Shown piece by piece: positions 49,836 through 62,000 of a stretch of DNA of 64,000 bases (its first letter is position 1; every line of letters begins with the position of its first letter). The stretch comes from Oxyruncus cristatus (lineage: Eukaryota > Chordata > Aves > Passeriformes > Cotingidae): contig VXAY01005987.1 in the NCBI GenBank assembly GCA_013399855.1, positions 1,334,208-1,398,207 of the forward strand, in the 5' to 3' direction. The position numbers were made by a program, and so were the translations under genes. The notes beneath the pieces were generated by a model. The model did not search any database. It was not told the origin of the DNA and was given only the letters and a program-made list of their open reading frames with translations.

Positions 49836-52800
49836 TAGTGGAGCTGCGTTTGCAGAGAAACTTATAGTTGTTTAAGTAAGTGACAGTAAAGTAAATGTGA
49901 TGCAGCTATATACCTTCCATGCTAGCGGGCTGCACAGATTAGTCTACATGTCTGCCAGTGTAGTTCTGTTGGAAGCTCTCATTCTGAAAACTGTTGTCTA
50001 GAGCTGGCAGATGACAGTGTTATGACAAACAGTACTGTCTCCTCAGTTTGCGGAAGAACTCTTCTAACTGTAAATGTTCTGATACTGAGTTGTGTAAAAA
50101 GTGGAGGGAAGATTAAAGGATGGGTCATGAAAAAGACTGACGCAAGAATAGGAAAAAATGTTGTGAGAGATAGGCAAACATTAGAGGGAGGCTCTGAAGT
50201 TGACAACTGCTTGATACAGTCTATTTTAATTTCAAAAAACTCTTTGAAGAATGTAATTCAAAGTCTTTGAGTAAACTGGGTCATAATTTGAAAACATACA
50301 GTGCTTGCATGGATTGTTTATAAGCCAGGAAGCAGAGGATGATAACTGCCCATTGCAATGAGGCAGATGCTGGAATTCCACAGGGTGCTGCAGTGAGATG
50401 AATGCCTTCAGCATAGTCTGAAGTGATCTTGGAAAGAGGATGATCAAGTGAAAGGATGGACAAAAGTTGCTGATGACAAGTAGTTGTTCAGAATGGTGAA
50501 AACAAGGGCCCTCTGAGGAGTTCAGGAACAAAGAGCCTGCTGGTGAAAATTCCTCTGCCACAGGGTTGTGCAGTGTAGAAAAATCTGAGTTTGAGCTGAA
50601 TATTGCAACTCAGAAACAGGATTTTAGCGCTTTGATACTTGAGTGATATCGTCAGCTTACCTGCAAGGTTTTGGGGAAAATGAGGACTAGTTTATGAAAT
50701 AAAAATTAGTTATGGCATTGTCAAATACCTGCATTTCTGAGCCAGTGTGTTTTTTCTGAACGTGATTGAAAGCTAGAAGAATTTCTGGGGAAATTCTTAA
50801 CCATGTCATTACTTTTTTCCAAGGCATCAGCTAATGACCAGTGTTGGAAATGGGACAGATGCTTCCTGAAGTTTTTAGGCATCATTTGATCATAGCCAAT
50901 CTTGTCCTCATTAGGGAAAAAAAAATGTTTAAATGAATTGTAGAAGTCGGTCTCTTTCAGCAGACCCATATCTGAGTGTTTCAGCTGCTGTTTCATTTAG
51001 CCCACTGGTTTGGAGAGACCACAGGGTTTGTGCTGCAACTGATCACACCTTTGTTGAAAGAACTGCCTTTAGTTGTATGGAAATTGAAGCTGTATTTGAT
51101 GGGAAGAATGGAGAGCGGAAATGCTGGTCTCAGCAAGGAGCAATAGTTGGTGAACAGCATCACTGTCATACTTGCATAAAAATGTGTGAAAAGCAGGTGA
51201 ACTGTGCATCTTGTGCTCTTCTGCACAGCAATATTATCAGTCTCCTTGAAAAGGTCCTGAATTAAGAACAAGTTAAGAGAAAGTATGTGAGGAAAAAGCT
51301 GTATAAAATGGATAAAATCTTCCATAAATCAAAAATAATGCTAATTGTTATTATCACTCAAAAAAACCAAGGACCCATGGATGAGAGTTGTAATTGTAGT
51401 ATGCTCTCAGTTTCTGTAGGTCTTCAGTCCATGCTAGCTTTGAGAACGATATCCAAAGGAAGACTCTTTGGAATTGTTATATAGACAGCTTGCATCCATG
51501 TGCAAACCTCGAATTACAAGACAGGCAAATGTGGTCCGAATGAGTCAAGAATACTACTGTAACTCCTCTGTTTCTTATTGAATTGTTAGATGTACTTTGG
51601 TTTACAGCAGTGTTGCTATTTGATAGCAAGGACTGTATTATTTTTTCTGAAATAGATGGACAAGAAGTTGGTTCTCTAGTTTTTCTGCATATTAGGGAAT
51701 TGAATCTTTTTTTATTACATGCAGTCTTCTAAATACTGTAATGGCACTGTAAACTTGTGGTTCTAAATGAGGACATCAGACACTTGCTTCCCATGTAATT
51801 GTTGGGAAGTAGTTATGACATCAGAAAAAGTATGTTTTGATTCTATGTACATAGAATGTGGGTGTTTAATTCTGAAGTCTAGGTTCTAACATGTTTCTTC
51901 CTATTGGTTTTGTGTTACCCTTTCGACAGATCAAATGCAATTTTCACTGTTTCTGGAATGTATCCCTCCAACACTGCTAAAGTTGCCATTGGAATGAATT
52001 ATAAGGAGTAGAAATTCCTGAAAGAAACTTGAATTTATTTAGCTTACAGGACAGCAGCTAAAATGGGGACGCTAAAGCAATGGTTTCCATGCTCCATGGA
52101 CATGTAGATTATTTCTGATAGTTGGAGCCTCCTGAACTATTGGGCCTAAGATGGCAGTAACAGGACAAGTGTTTTCTTGGGCATTGTATTATCTTCAGCT
52201 TCAAACTACAAGAAACATCTGTGTGGATACTAGACTCCTATGTACTGTTTTGCTGGCAGAAAATGTTACACATTATACGTATGAGAACACAGATGCTTCA
52301 TGGTATGCAAGATTTGCAGTAGTCTTGACATCAGAAGTTACTGTGTCTGCAATGTGTTTATGATGATGTTGAGGTATTTAAGAAATTTCTGATCATTCAG
52401 GACATGGAAATTAAGTTATCTTAAATCGCTTAGCACTTGGCATAATTTTTTTTGGGTAAAGTGTTGTAATTTTGTGTGTATTCTGAAGAACTACTCGCAT
52501 TGGTTTTGTAAAAGTGGAATTAAAAGTAATGCTACAAAAAGGCATCTTTAGTTTTAAACTGATTTAGCTGTAAGTATACTCTGTCTGCAATTACATGCTG
52601 GAAATGAGTAAACAGTTACCAGAAGGGTTCTAGCACCACTTTTACTTTAGTGTTTCTCCGGTTATATTTCAATTTTATCCTTAGGACTAGTCAGTGATAC
52701 AAGTACAGTCATATGATATAAAACTCAACATGGCATTTTTATGGTACTTTAATTTATGTGAGTATATCTATTGGTTTTAAACCAGAAGTTTTTTAGTGTT

Positions 52801-52982
52801 TCTGTATGTTTTAGACGGAAAACTCAAAAAGTGCATGGGAGATGTGCCACTCTTCAGACTATATATGTATTTATTTCATAAAACTGACATGGTTTGTGTT
52901 TAAGTATTATAGCACTTGACTGTAGAGTTTGTAACTGAAATCTAGTGCTGCTGTTCTTATGTATTCTTTCTTTTTCCTCTAG

Positions 52983-53017
52983 TGTTTGAAGTCTAGCAGA
53001 ATGGCAGACATAGACAA
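52983..53017 (+). CDS. NAP1L1: NAP1L1 exon 2: 5' UTR end and start codon
   Basis: A pyrimidine-rich tract ending in CTCTAG (to 52982) is the acceptor. The exon has 18 untranslated bases, then ATG at 53001 and MADID plus two bases of codon 6. The donor is GTAAGT at 53018. Splitting codon 6 as AA|C gives Asn, as in other vertebrates. Reading straight on past the donor would hit a TAA at once, which supports splicing here. Confidence 0.93.
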
Positions 53018-56000
53018 GTAAGTAAAATCTGTGGGTTACTGAGGCTCTGACTGTGTCCTATGCTGTACTTCAGATGGCTGGGATCTCCAGACACTTGATG
53101 GGCATGGTCTAGATAACTGACCTTTGCGCTGTGGCAAGATGTGAGGTCTGTAAGATGTGGGAGAACAGCAGCTGGGTTTGCTCACAACAACTGGGTTTGG
53201 GATCTTTATTGGAGGTAAATCTAAAAGTGACACAAGTTGACTTACTGTATTAGTTGGAATTCTGGAGGGGAAAAACAGGTAGTATTACCCATTACTACAG
53301 TTTCACTGTATGTAGTTTTTTTATACTTTGAATTGCTCACATTTTGTGACGTTTATAGTTTAGGTGACAAGTATAGTTTAGGTGAACCTACCCATAGTTG
53401 TCAAGGCCTGCACATCTTAATAAAGAGGATCTGTAGAGCAGGAGGCTTTGACTGGTTGATAGGAACAGGAGATGAAGGAATCCTTCTGTATAAAGGAAAC
53501 TTCATAATTCTGGAAAGTTGCTAGTTCTTTAAACTGTTCCAAGATTGTCAGATATGAAACTTCTATGAAGATAAATTTGGCTTTGTTTGGCTATTAAGAC
53601 TGCTAGTTTGTCATAGATAAAAGATGCAAGTTTGCTTCTACTCACATAATCTCTAGTTTGATCTCTTTAAGCTCATTATAGTATTTTATAAAGTTAACTT
53701 CTCGATTCCATTATTGAACATTTTTAATAGCAAAGAACAGTCTGAACTTGATCAGCAGGATATGGAAGATGTTGAAGAAGTAGAAGAAGAAGAAACTGGT
53801 GAAGATGCCAACAGCAAAGGTAGTGTTGAAACCAAGTGTTTCTAAACAGCTGCATATGTGCTAATTAATGTATTAAAAGAATTTTACTGCTAAAAATAGT
53901 AATAAATGGTAAAACAATTTTGAGTGTACAACTATGTTTAAGTTCTGAAGCAAGGACTTTTGGTTTTTTCCCCCCCTAGTTATGTGATTTTTATTTTTTT
54001 GTCTGTAGTTTCTCATTTTAGTCATGGTTATAATACCAATTCAGGCAGTGCTGGCCACCTCTATAATTGGAAAAGACAGGATTGTTGTGGATATGACTGA
54101 ATTCTTTCAATACTAACAACAATTAAAAACTTCACCTGTGAAGCTTTGGGTATAAAAAAATCCATGTGTGTATATGTGTGTGTATCTCTTATTTTTGATT
54201 AGTTGCTTAGTAATTTGCTGCCGAGTTGTTTAACTGTGAACAGAACAAAAATCATGCTTAGTGATACCACTCTTAAAATCAATAAATCCTTCTTTTTTCC
54301 CCCCCTCAACAAAAAACATGAGCATGTATCAGAATACTTGTTTTGCCTGTGCTGAACAGTCTTATTCATGCTTGGTATTTAAAATCTGGGGGCACAGATA
54401 GACTCTGAAAAGCAAGTAGCCCAAAGAGAAATAACTAATAATCTCTGCAATAAAATTATTTGGAGTGCTAATAGTGCCATGTTATATATGATTGCTTGAA
54501 CAGAATCTAAAGAATAGGATAATTCTCATCAAGATGATGTTGGGCTTTGCTAATCTATTGAATTGTTTTCAAAACTGAATTGCAAAATTTTAGGGAACAC
54601 ACTTGTAAGCTGAAGTAATTAAATGGCTTAAAGTAATTAAATGGTAAGTATGTAGGTGTCCCAAAGGAACTAGAAATGAATAACGTGTTTTCAGTGATTA
54701 ATCCCAGCTACTGTACGTGAGAATCTGAGGGGAAATCATACTATAGGGATCCTGGAGAGAAATTGGATTTCATAAATCAGAAACATGTTTCAGTAGTAGG
54801 GAAACTTTACACAATGTTAAGCAGTTCTTTTGCATCTGTAATTCTTGCTTGTCTAATCTTCTGATTTTTTTTTTTTTTATGCACCATTTTTTCTTTCAAG
54901 ATCAGTCCAAAAGATGCACTTTGCACTTAACATAATTTTCTTTCTTAATTTAGCTCGGCAGTTGACAGTGCAGATGATGCAAAATCCTCAGATTCTCGCA
55001 GCTCTTCAGGAAAGACTTGATGGTCTGGTAGGAACATCTGCAGGATATGTAGAAAGGTACAGCATTTGTTCAGTATGAGCAGAGTGGTTAAAAATTTTGC
55101 TTTCTCAAAAGTATTGTCTGTGGCATTAGTAGTCATGAGCCATTGTGCTGCTCAGATAGCAGAAAAACTAATCTAGTCTGTCTGTAGTGCATCTCAGAAT
55201 TGAAGAGTTTTTATTTCAGGTTTTATGAAGAAAAGAATGCTAATATTCACAGTGGCTGACCTTGTCCCCTGTACTTTCAGTATGGCATACTTCTAAAGAT
55301 ACTTTCCTGCTACTTGAAATCTCTTTTGTAGCTTTGCCCTAGACATGAAACATCAGTTATTTAAACTACGGACAAATACTTGGAGACTTAGTGTCTCTAA
55401 TGTAGTCATTTTATGCTTAGAGTGTAACCAGTAGGTGATAAAATCAGAAACATTATTAGCAGTACTTCATGTGGTTTTCTCATGTATCAAAACTTTCAAC
55501 ATACTCTTGCTAAAGTTTTCTTTACGTGATCTGCATTAACAGATAGAATTTTCTGATTCTCAGTAACTTCTGATTGTGTATGAATATTTCACAACATCCC
55601 TAGGAAGTGTAAAGTGTACGGCTCTCTTGCTGTGGTAGGGTCCTACATTGCTATTGGTTTGAACTGGGGCAGCTACTGGCTAACAGGCATTGGTGCTGCT
55701 GCTGCTATTCCTACTCCTACCACCTTCCTGTTACAGATCATAGCTTGGAACAAAAGCCCAAACAAAAATAAGCTAAAACAAAGATACCGTACACTACAGG
55801 CTATTCACACCCAATATTTTTCTTCTGTTTTTCAACAGATATTAATTAACCTCTATTAATCTTTCAGGTCCTTGATCTAAGAAGTGAACAAAAGTGGTAA
55901 CATTGTTTTGCATTCTTCTAGTCAGCTGCTCTCTAAGATACAGTAGTGTTTCTTCACCAAGTCCAAGTACAGCAGTGCATTTGCTACCACAAAAGCATTG

Positions 56001-59000
56001 CAATTTCGCCGTTTTACCAAATGCTTACCTAACTTGCAATATGAAAGTATCCAGAAGACACATGTAACTTGAGTCTTGCACTTTCTCAACATATGCATGC
56101 TGACTTAACCATGCTTTTCAGGTGCCTCTTTCTTACAAGTCTCTCCAAGTATTACGTGGGCTTTACTTATCTACAGAGTCTAGGCTCTGAGGTTGCAAAG
56201 AAGTCAGCAAGAATGTAGGATCCTAAAATCGTCACGTGGGCTCTTAAGGAACTAGATGCAAACTGGTGGGAAACTAAACAGGTTCCAGGAAAACAGCTGT
56301 CTGCTCATGCTAATTGCTTGACAGCTGTCCAATAACACCCCTTTACCTGTGCCTGGCCACAATACTGTTAATGAAACTTACTTTCACAGAGTCAAATTTC
56401 CCTCAGATGTTCACAGGAAGTTGTATGCTTGTGTGATCATAACTTGTTAGTGGCTTGTATTCAGAGCAACAGGTTCTAGTTGCTGTATTGTATTTGTGCA
56501 GTCCAGATTTCTTGCTCTGCTTCTCAATTTTGGATTTATTTTGTAAGAACTGTCTGTTTCATGAAACTACCTTTATTTTTTTAGAAGTACGAAGTTTATA
56601 AAAGTATGAATTTATAAATTGTGAAATTTGAACTTGTTGACATGGAATGTAATGAAATACAGCTTGACACATAAAAAGATTCTAGATTCTCTAATAAAGG
56701 GATTAAAATCTTTACTCTTGATAAACTAGATTTGGACATCCTGTATGGATGGCACTACATCTTAGAAATTTTATACTACTTTATATGCAATTGCTAGGAC
56801 CAGTACTCTTAGTCTAGATATATGCATGTGGCATTAAGTGGGTGATTGTTGTATGACTTAGATGTGTGGTCATGTTAATATTCTTCCTTAATACTTTTTT
56901 CTTGATCTAACTCAAGTTGTTCCTTAAATTGCTGTTAGTTCTGATATTGTACTTGATAAAATTACAGCAAATTATTAACTTGACTAACTTCTGGAAAAAC
57001 ACCAGAATAACAAGAATACTATCAGCCCTTTACGAGCATACATGCCTAAACTTATGTGGCTTTGGTAGTTTGTGTAACAGATGTACTTTTGTCAAAATTG
57101 GAAGGTTAAGGGCAACCTTGATTTAATGGTGGCAGGTGTATTACCTTAGTAACCAGAAATAGTATATTCATGTTGATCATAACGATGTCAGGGAAAGGAT
57201 TCTGCACTTTAAAGTGAAAGGGATGTTGGAACATGTGCTTGTCCTGCCTAATAGAGATAAGATAGCTTTAATAATTAATATGAACCCTCCGTGTTTAATA
57301 TATTATTGGGTAATTCCTCTAAGCTGAAGCTGGTCCTAACAATTCAAAGCAGTTGCTTACTACTTCATTGTAAATAGCAGGGCACAACTGCCTAAATAAA
57401 ATAAATATGGGAAGCTAACATAACAATCTTATGTAGTCATATGCTGGGGTTTGGTCCACTAGTGGAGGCTTTCAGCAATCTACCCTATAAATCTCACCAG
57501 TGGCCTTGCTGTAGGTACTTTGTATCCTAACAGTAAGTTTGTGTTAGCATAGTTTACTAAAGTGAAACTAATACTGAAATTGTAGCTGACCAGTATTTAT
57601 AATAAGGAATAATGCATTAACTGCTTTCCTTTTACACATTTTGATGTTTTACATCATTTGGTTTTACACATTTGGTTTTTAAGATGAGGCTGGACGTGGC
57701 ACTTAGTTCCATACTCTAGTAATGTGGTGGTGGTCAAGGGTTGGACTTGATGATCTCAGAGGTCCTTTCCAACCTGTCTGATTCTATGATTCTATGATTT
57801 GTAATATGGTGGCTAATTTAGCAAAATAGTTCTGGCTCACTTTGGGAGTATTTTAGAAGACAGTTCTACCAGTCACTTTGCTTAGTGAAACAAAAAAGTG
57901 AATTTTGAAGATCAAATTCTTTAGCAAAGAATTATTCAACTGTCTTGAACTTTCTTTCATAAAACCAAGGGAGTTAATGATAAAGCCTTTCTTAATAATG
58001 CTAAACCCTATGAGTTTACTGTGCTGATCATTGATAATGTAGAACTTGTTTTTGGGATGAGGATTTATTGCACAAGTTTGTCACATGATTGACCCAGGTG
58101 TGGAATACTCTGGTTCTAACTGAGGTTAAGCCTCAGTTTAAGAGCTTGTGCTAATGGTTTCTGTGGTGCAGTGGGTCACAGTTTTGATTTTTACAGCTTT
58201 ATAAAGTTTAAAGTAGCATGTAAAATGTGATACAGGTTGGTTGACTTGCAAGGGGGCCGGTTACGGAAGGATCAATATGTGCTTAGAATGCAGAGTTAAT
58301 AACAGTTCTGTCACTGAATCTTTCAGCTTGCCTAAAGTTGTTAAAAGACGTGTGAATGCTCTCAAGAACCTTCAAGTTCAGTGTGCACAGATAGAAGCAA
58401 AGTTCTATGAGGAAGTTCATGAGCTGGAAAGAAAATATGCTGCTCTCTATCAGCCCTTATTTGACAAGGTATTTTAATGCTACTCTGATTTGTACTTTAA
58501 GGCTTCAGCTAAAATACAAGGGAATATAATAAACTGAATGCTTCTGCAGTTCTGAATTACTTTGGTCTCATAGGTGCCCATTTAATTCAAGTGATACAAT
58601 TTCAGCATCCATGTGACTGTCAATTAAGACTAAGGGAGTGAAAGATTCAGTGTGTTCCATGGTTACCAAAATCACTTCAGTATACCAGGCCTCATTTTAA
58701 TTGAGCAGATGTCAGGTGATATTGTAACCTTTCTGGGACTTCAGTGCTTATTTTAGTGTGTTGAAAACCTCCAAACTGCTGGGTCTGTCCTCTAGAGCCA
58801 GAAGAAAATGTTTTGATGAATAGTTAATGTATTACTAATTGTGTAATTTAGGATTAAGAATTTACTGGTATGGGTATTGCTGATTGTAATGGCTAGGAAA
58901 TTCAAAAATATTCTTGGTTTAATCTTCCAGCGAAGTGAAATCATCAATGCAATTTATGAACCTACAGAAGAAGAATGTGAATGGAAAGCAGATATTGAAG

Positions 59001-62000
59001 AAGAAATTTCAGTGAGTTATCTTAAATGGTTCTCATCAATATCTCAAGCTTTAGCATGGAACAAGATTCAGTACAGTAGCTGAAGTTTGAAAAAAAAAAA
59101 GATTGGGTTCCTAATTATTACTTGCTTATAATAACTATATTAATTCTTAGTGGTTGCTTAAAGCATGCATATGAAGCCTAAGCTGTACTGGTATTGACAT
59201 GAAATTGTTAATGAACCTTATGGGCACTCTTTTAAAATTAAGAAAACCTAATCTTTTGTTTTGTTAAGGAGGAAATGAAAGAGAAAGCCAAGCTTGAAGA
59301 AGAAAAAAAAGATGAAGAAAAAGAAGACCCCAAAGGAATTCCTGAATTCTGGCTGACAGTATTTAAGAATGTGGACTTGCTCAGTGATATGGTGCAGGTA
59401 GGTGGTGGTCTAGGTTTATTTAAAGCTGCGTTAGTACTTAATCCAAGTGTCTTTTAAGAAAGGAGCAAGAACACTACATTGCTTGATATGTCTGTTGGAG
59501 GGTGAAAATGGAACCATTCCTTGGCTCTCATCTCTGGTACTTAATTCAGCCAAGAGTGTAGAACACTGAAGTATTTCCTTACTGTTTTACTTTTTGAACC
59601 TATTTTAACATACTAAGACGTTTTCTGTGCTTATAGGAGTGTGTGTGATATGTTAGATACTGCTATAGACTGTACTTGGTGTTAGCATGGATTTTGGTTG
59701 TGTACTGCATTGGAGAGTCTGTACAGCCATTGTTGCCACCTGCTGGTCATGTTCATGACAGTATTTCAGTACTTGAACAAGGTTTTTATTCTAAGGAAAA
59801 CTCAGTCTAAACATTTTTGCCTCCGTGGGGCCTTTAAGTCTGTGTATAATTTAATGTTATGAAAATTAAATACACTGTGTTTTCTTTACAGGAACATGAT
59901 GAACCTATCCTGAAATACTTAAAAGATATAAAAGTGAAATTTTCAGAAGTTGGACAGCCTATGGTTAGTTTAACTTATTAAACAAGATTACATTTGTGTT
60001 ATCTTAACACTTATTTGTATATTAGCAACATGGTCTGTGATAGCCAATTGTCTTGCAGAAATCATGAGAAAATATACAGCTGTTTCTTCTGAGAAACAGT
60101 ACAAGGACTTGTACTACTCTTGCTCTACCCTGCAAATGACTTTATACTAAATTTAACCTTCAACTTCTGATGAGATTAAGTTTCTGATGACTTAAGTTTC
60201 ACCTTTGCATTTTGATACCCTTAGGTACTTTCTGTGTAACTGTTAATTTGATATATTTTTCTGACAGAAATCAAGCAGCTTTCTAAGTTCTGATATTTTT
60301 AAATTCAGAAGTTCTCTCTGTGCATTAGCATCAGGAAAGCTGTACACTGGGAGACCTTCTGTCATTACTGCAAACAGTATATTAACTAATAAGAATAACA
60401 TCAACATGGTAAAATATTTGAAGATTTTTTTTGTACAACTTGGGTAGCAAATTCTACAATAAGTTATGGATGTATTGGAGGAGAAGGGTGTATTCTGTTG
60501 CATGTGGTTTTTTGGGGGATTGGATTTTAGGTATTCAGAAATTAAAGGTATGTGTTGTATATTACTAAAGTTCTTGCTCTGCAATTTTTTTTAAGAGTTT
60601 CACATTAGAATTTCATTTTGAACCAAACGACTACTTCACAAATGAAGTGTTGACAAAGACATATAGAATGAGGTCGGAACCAGATGATTCTGATCCGTTC
60701 TCCTTTGATGGACCGGAAATCATGGGTTGTACAGGGTAAGTGCTAACAGATAGCTTTAGGGCAATATAACACTTTCTTCCGTAGTATTAACCAACTGTAG
60801 ACTTTTCCAGCATCTTTCCAAGACACTGTAAAAGATACTTCTAATAGTGTGTGAACAACTGGGTTTGACTTGAGTTTTTTAGTTGTTATAACTTCAATAC
60901 AATAGAGAAAATACATTATTTATATTACATAATTTATAGGCATATGTATTATATATGCATATAAGTAAAAATGTAATCAGTATTTAGAAAGCCTGTTCTG
61001 CAAATCACTAAAGATGAATTGGAAAGGTAGAGAGTGTTATCTTTTAGTAGGTCTTTATAGCTTTATCCAAAATTTGATGGATAACTTCTTTTAATCTTTT
61101 TGTATTTCTGACATGCAGCATTTTGGGAAGTCTATTCCAGTTTTACTACTTACATTGCAGTTTTCCATTTTGCTTGTAAATGTCATGTTTGCCTCAGAGT
61201 GTCTAACTGAGAAATGGAGAACAGTCATCTATTAACTCCAGGCTACTCGTCTAAAAAGCTGTCACACTCCTTTTCAGGGAAATATTTTGTTCTAAATTAG
61301 CTTAATTTTTTTTTTTTTGTGAACAGAAAGAAACCTGTGTTGTACATAATTATCCTTACGGGTACATTTGAGCCTGTTCAGTTGATTTCGTGTTCATATC
61401 TCTAATGTTCTGGCTGCTCTTCTGAGTGATAGCAACTAAGTTACAACTTACCACTGCAAATTCATGGTTGGTTTCACCCTTTTATTAATCTGCAGTTGCT
61501 GGTACTGACTTATTTACCACTTCATTTCCCAGTCACTTAATATAACATATTTTGCAAATCTCTTGTAAGATTTAGTTTTAGTTGCTTGAGTAGCTTTGAT
61601 CAAACTGTTTTGTCTCTCCCAGTTTGGACTGTTTTTGAAAAGCATGAATCCTGGCCGAGTTTGATGTGAGATCACACTCTGCTTCTGTGAAAATGGTTAA
61701 TTTCTAGGCCTTGTTTTGTCTTTTAACTAAGCCTCTTCTTGTCCCAAAACAACTCGCTCCATTCCTTTGAGTCTTTAAAGGAATCTAATCAGAAACTTCT
61801 GCAAATGCAGATGGTCTCACAGACATGACGTTTTTATTTACATGTCACCAGAATGTTTTGATTGTTAGAGAAGTCTGTGGGTATGATTCTGTTCTGTAAG
61901 CAGGACAGAGATAAAAAAACCTGCAAAACAAACACAAGAAGACAAAACCCTCACAAACAAACAACTCAAAATCAGCCAAAAACTAGACACCTGCTTGATG

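Larger units (their letters stand above)
39745..52982 (+). other. NAP1L1: NAP1L1 intron 1 (approximate start)
   Basis: About 13 kb between the CpG island and the start-codon exon. It contains two CR1 fragments in antisense orientation (listed separately), a short perfect palindrome at 46112-46135 and a long T-rich stretch at about 49739-49835. I see no other exon or RNA gene. Short open frames here have no recognisable product. The start depends on which exon 1 donor is used (39643 or 39744). Confidence 0.75.

Noticed and set aside
49466..49875. Hydrophobic Phe-rich open frames that look like membrane proteins
   Set aside because: They are translations of a T/G-rich low-complexity stretch in intron 1.
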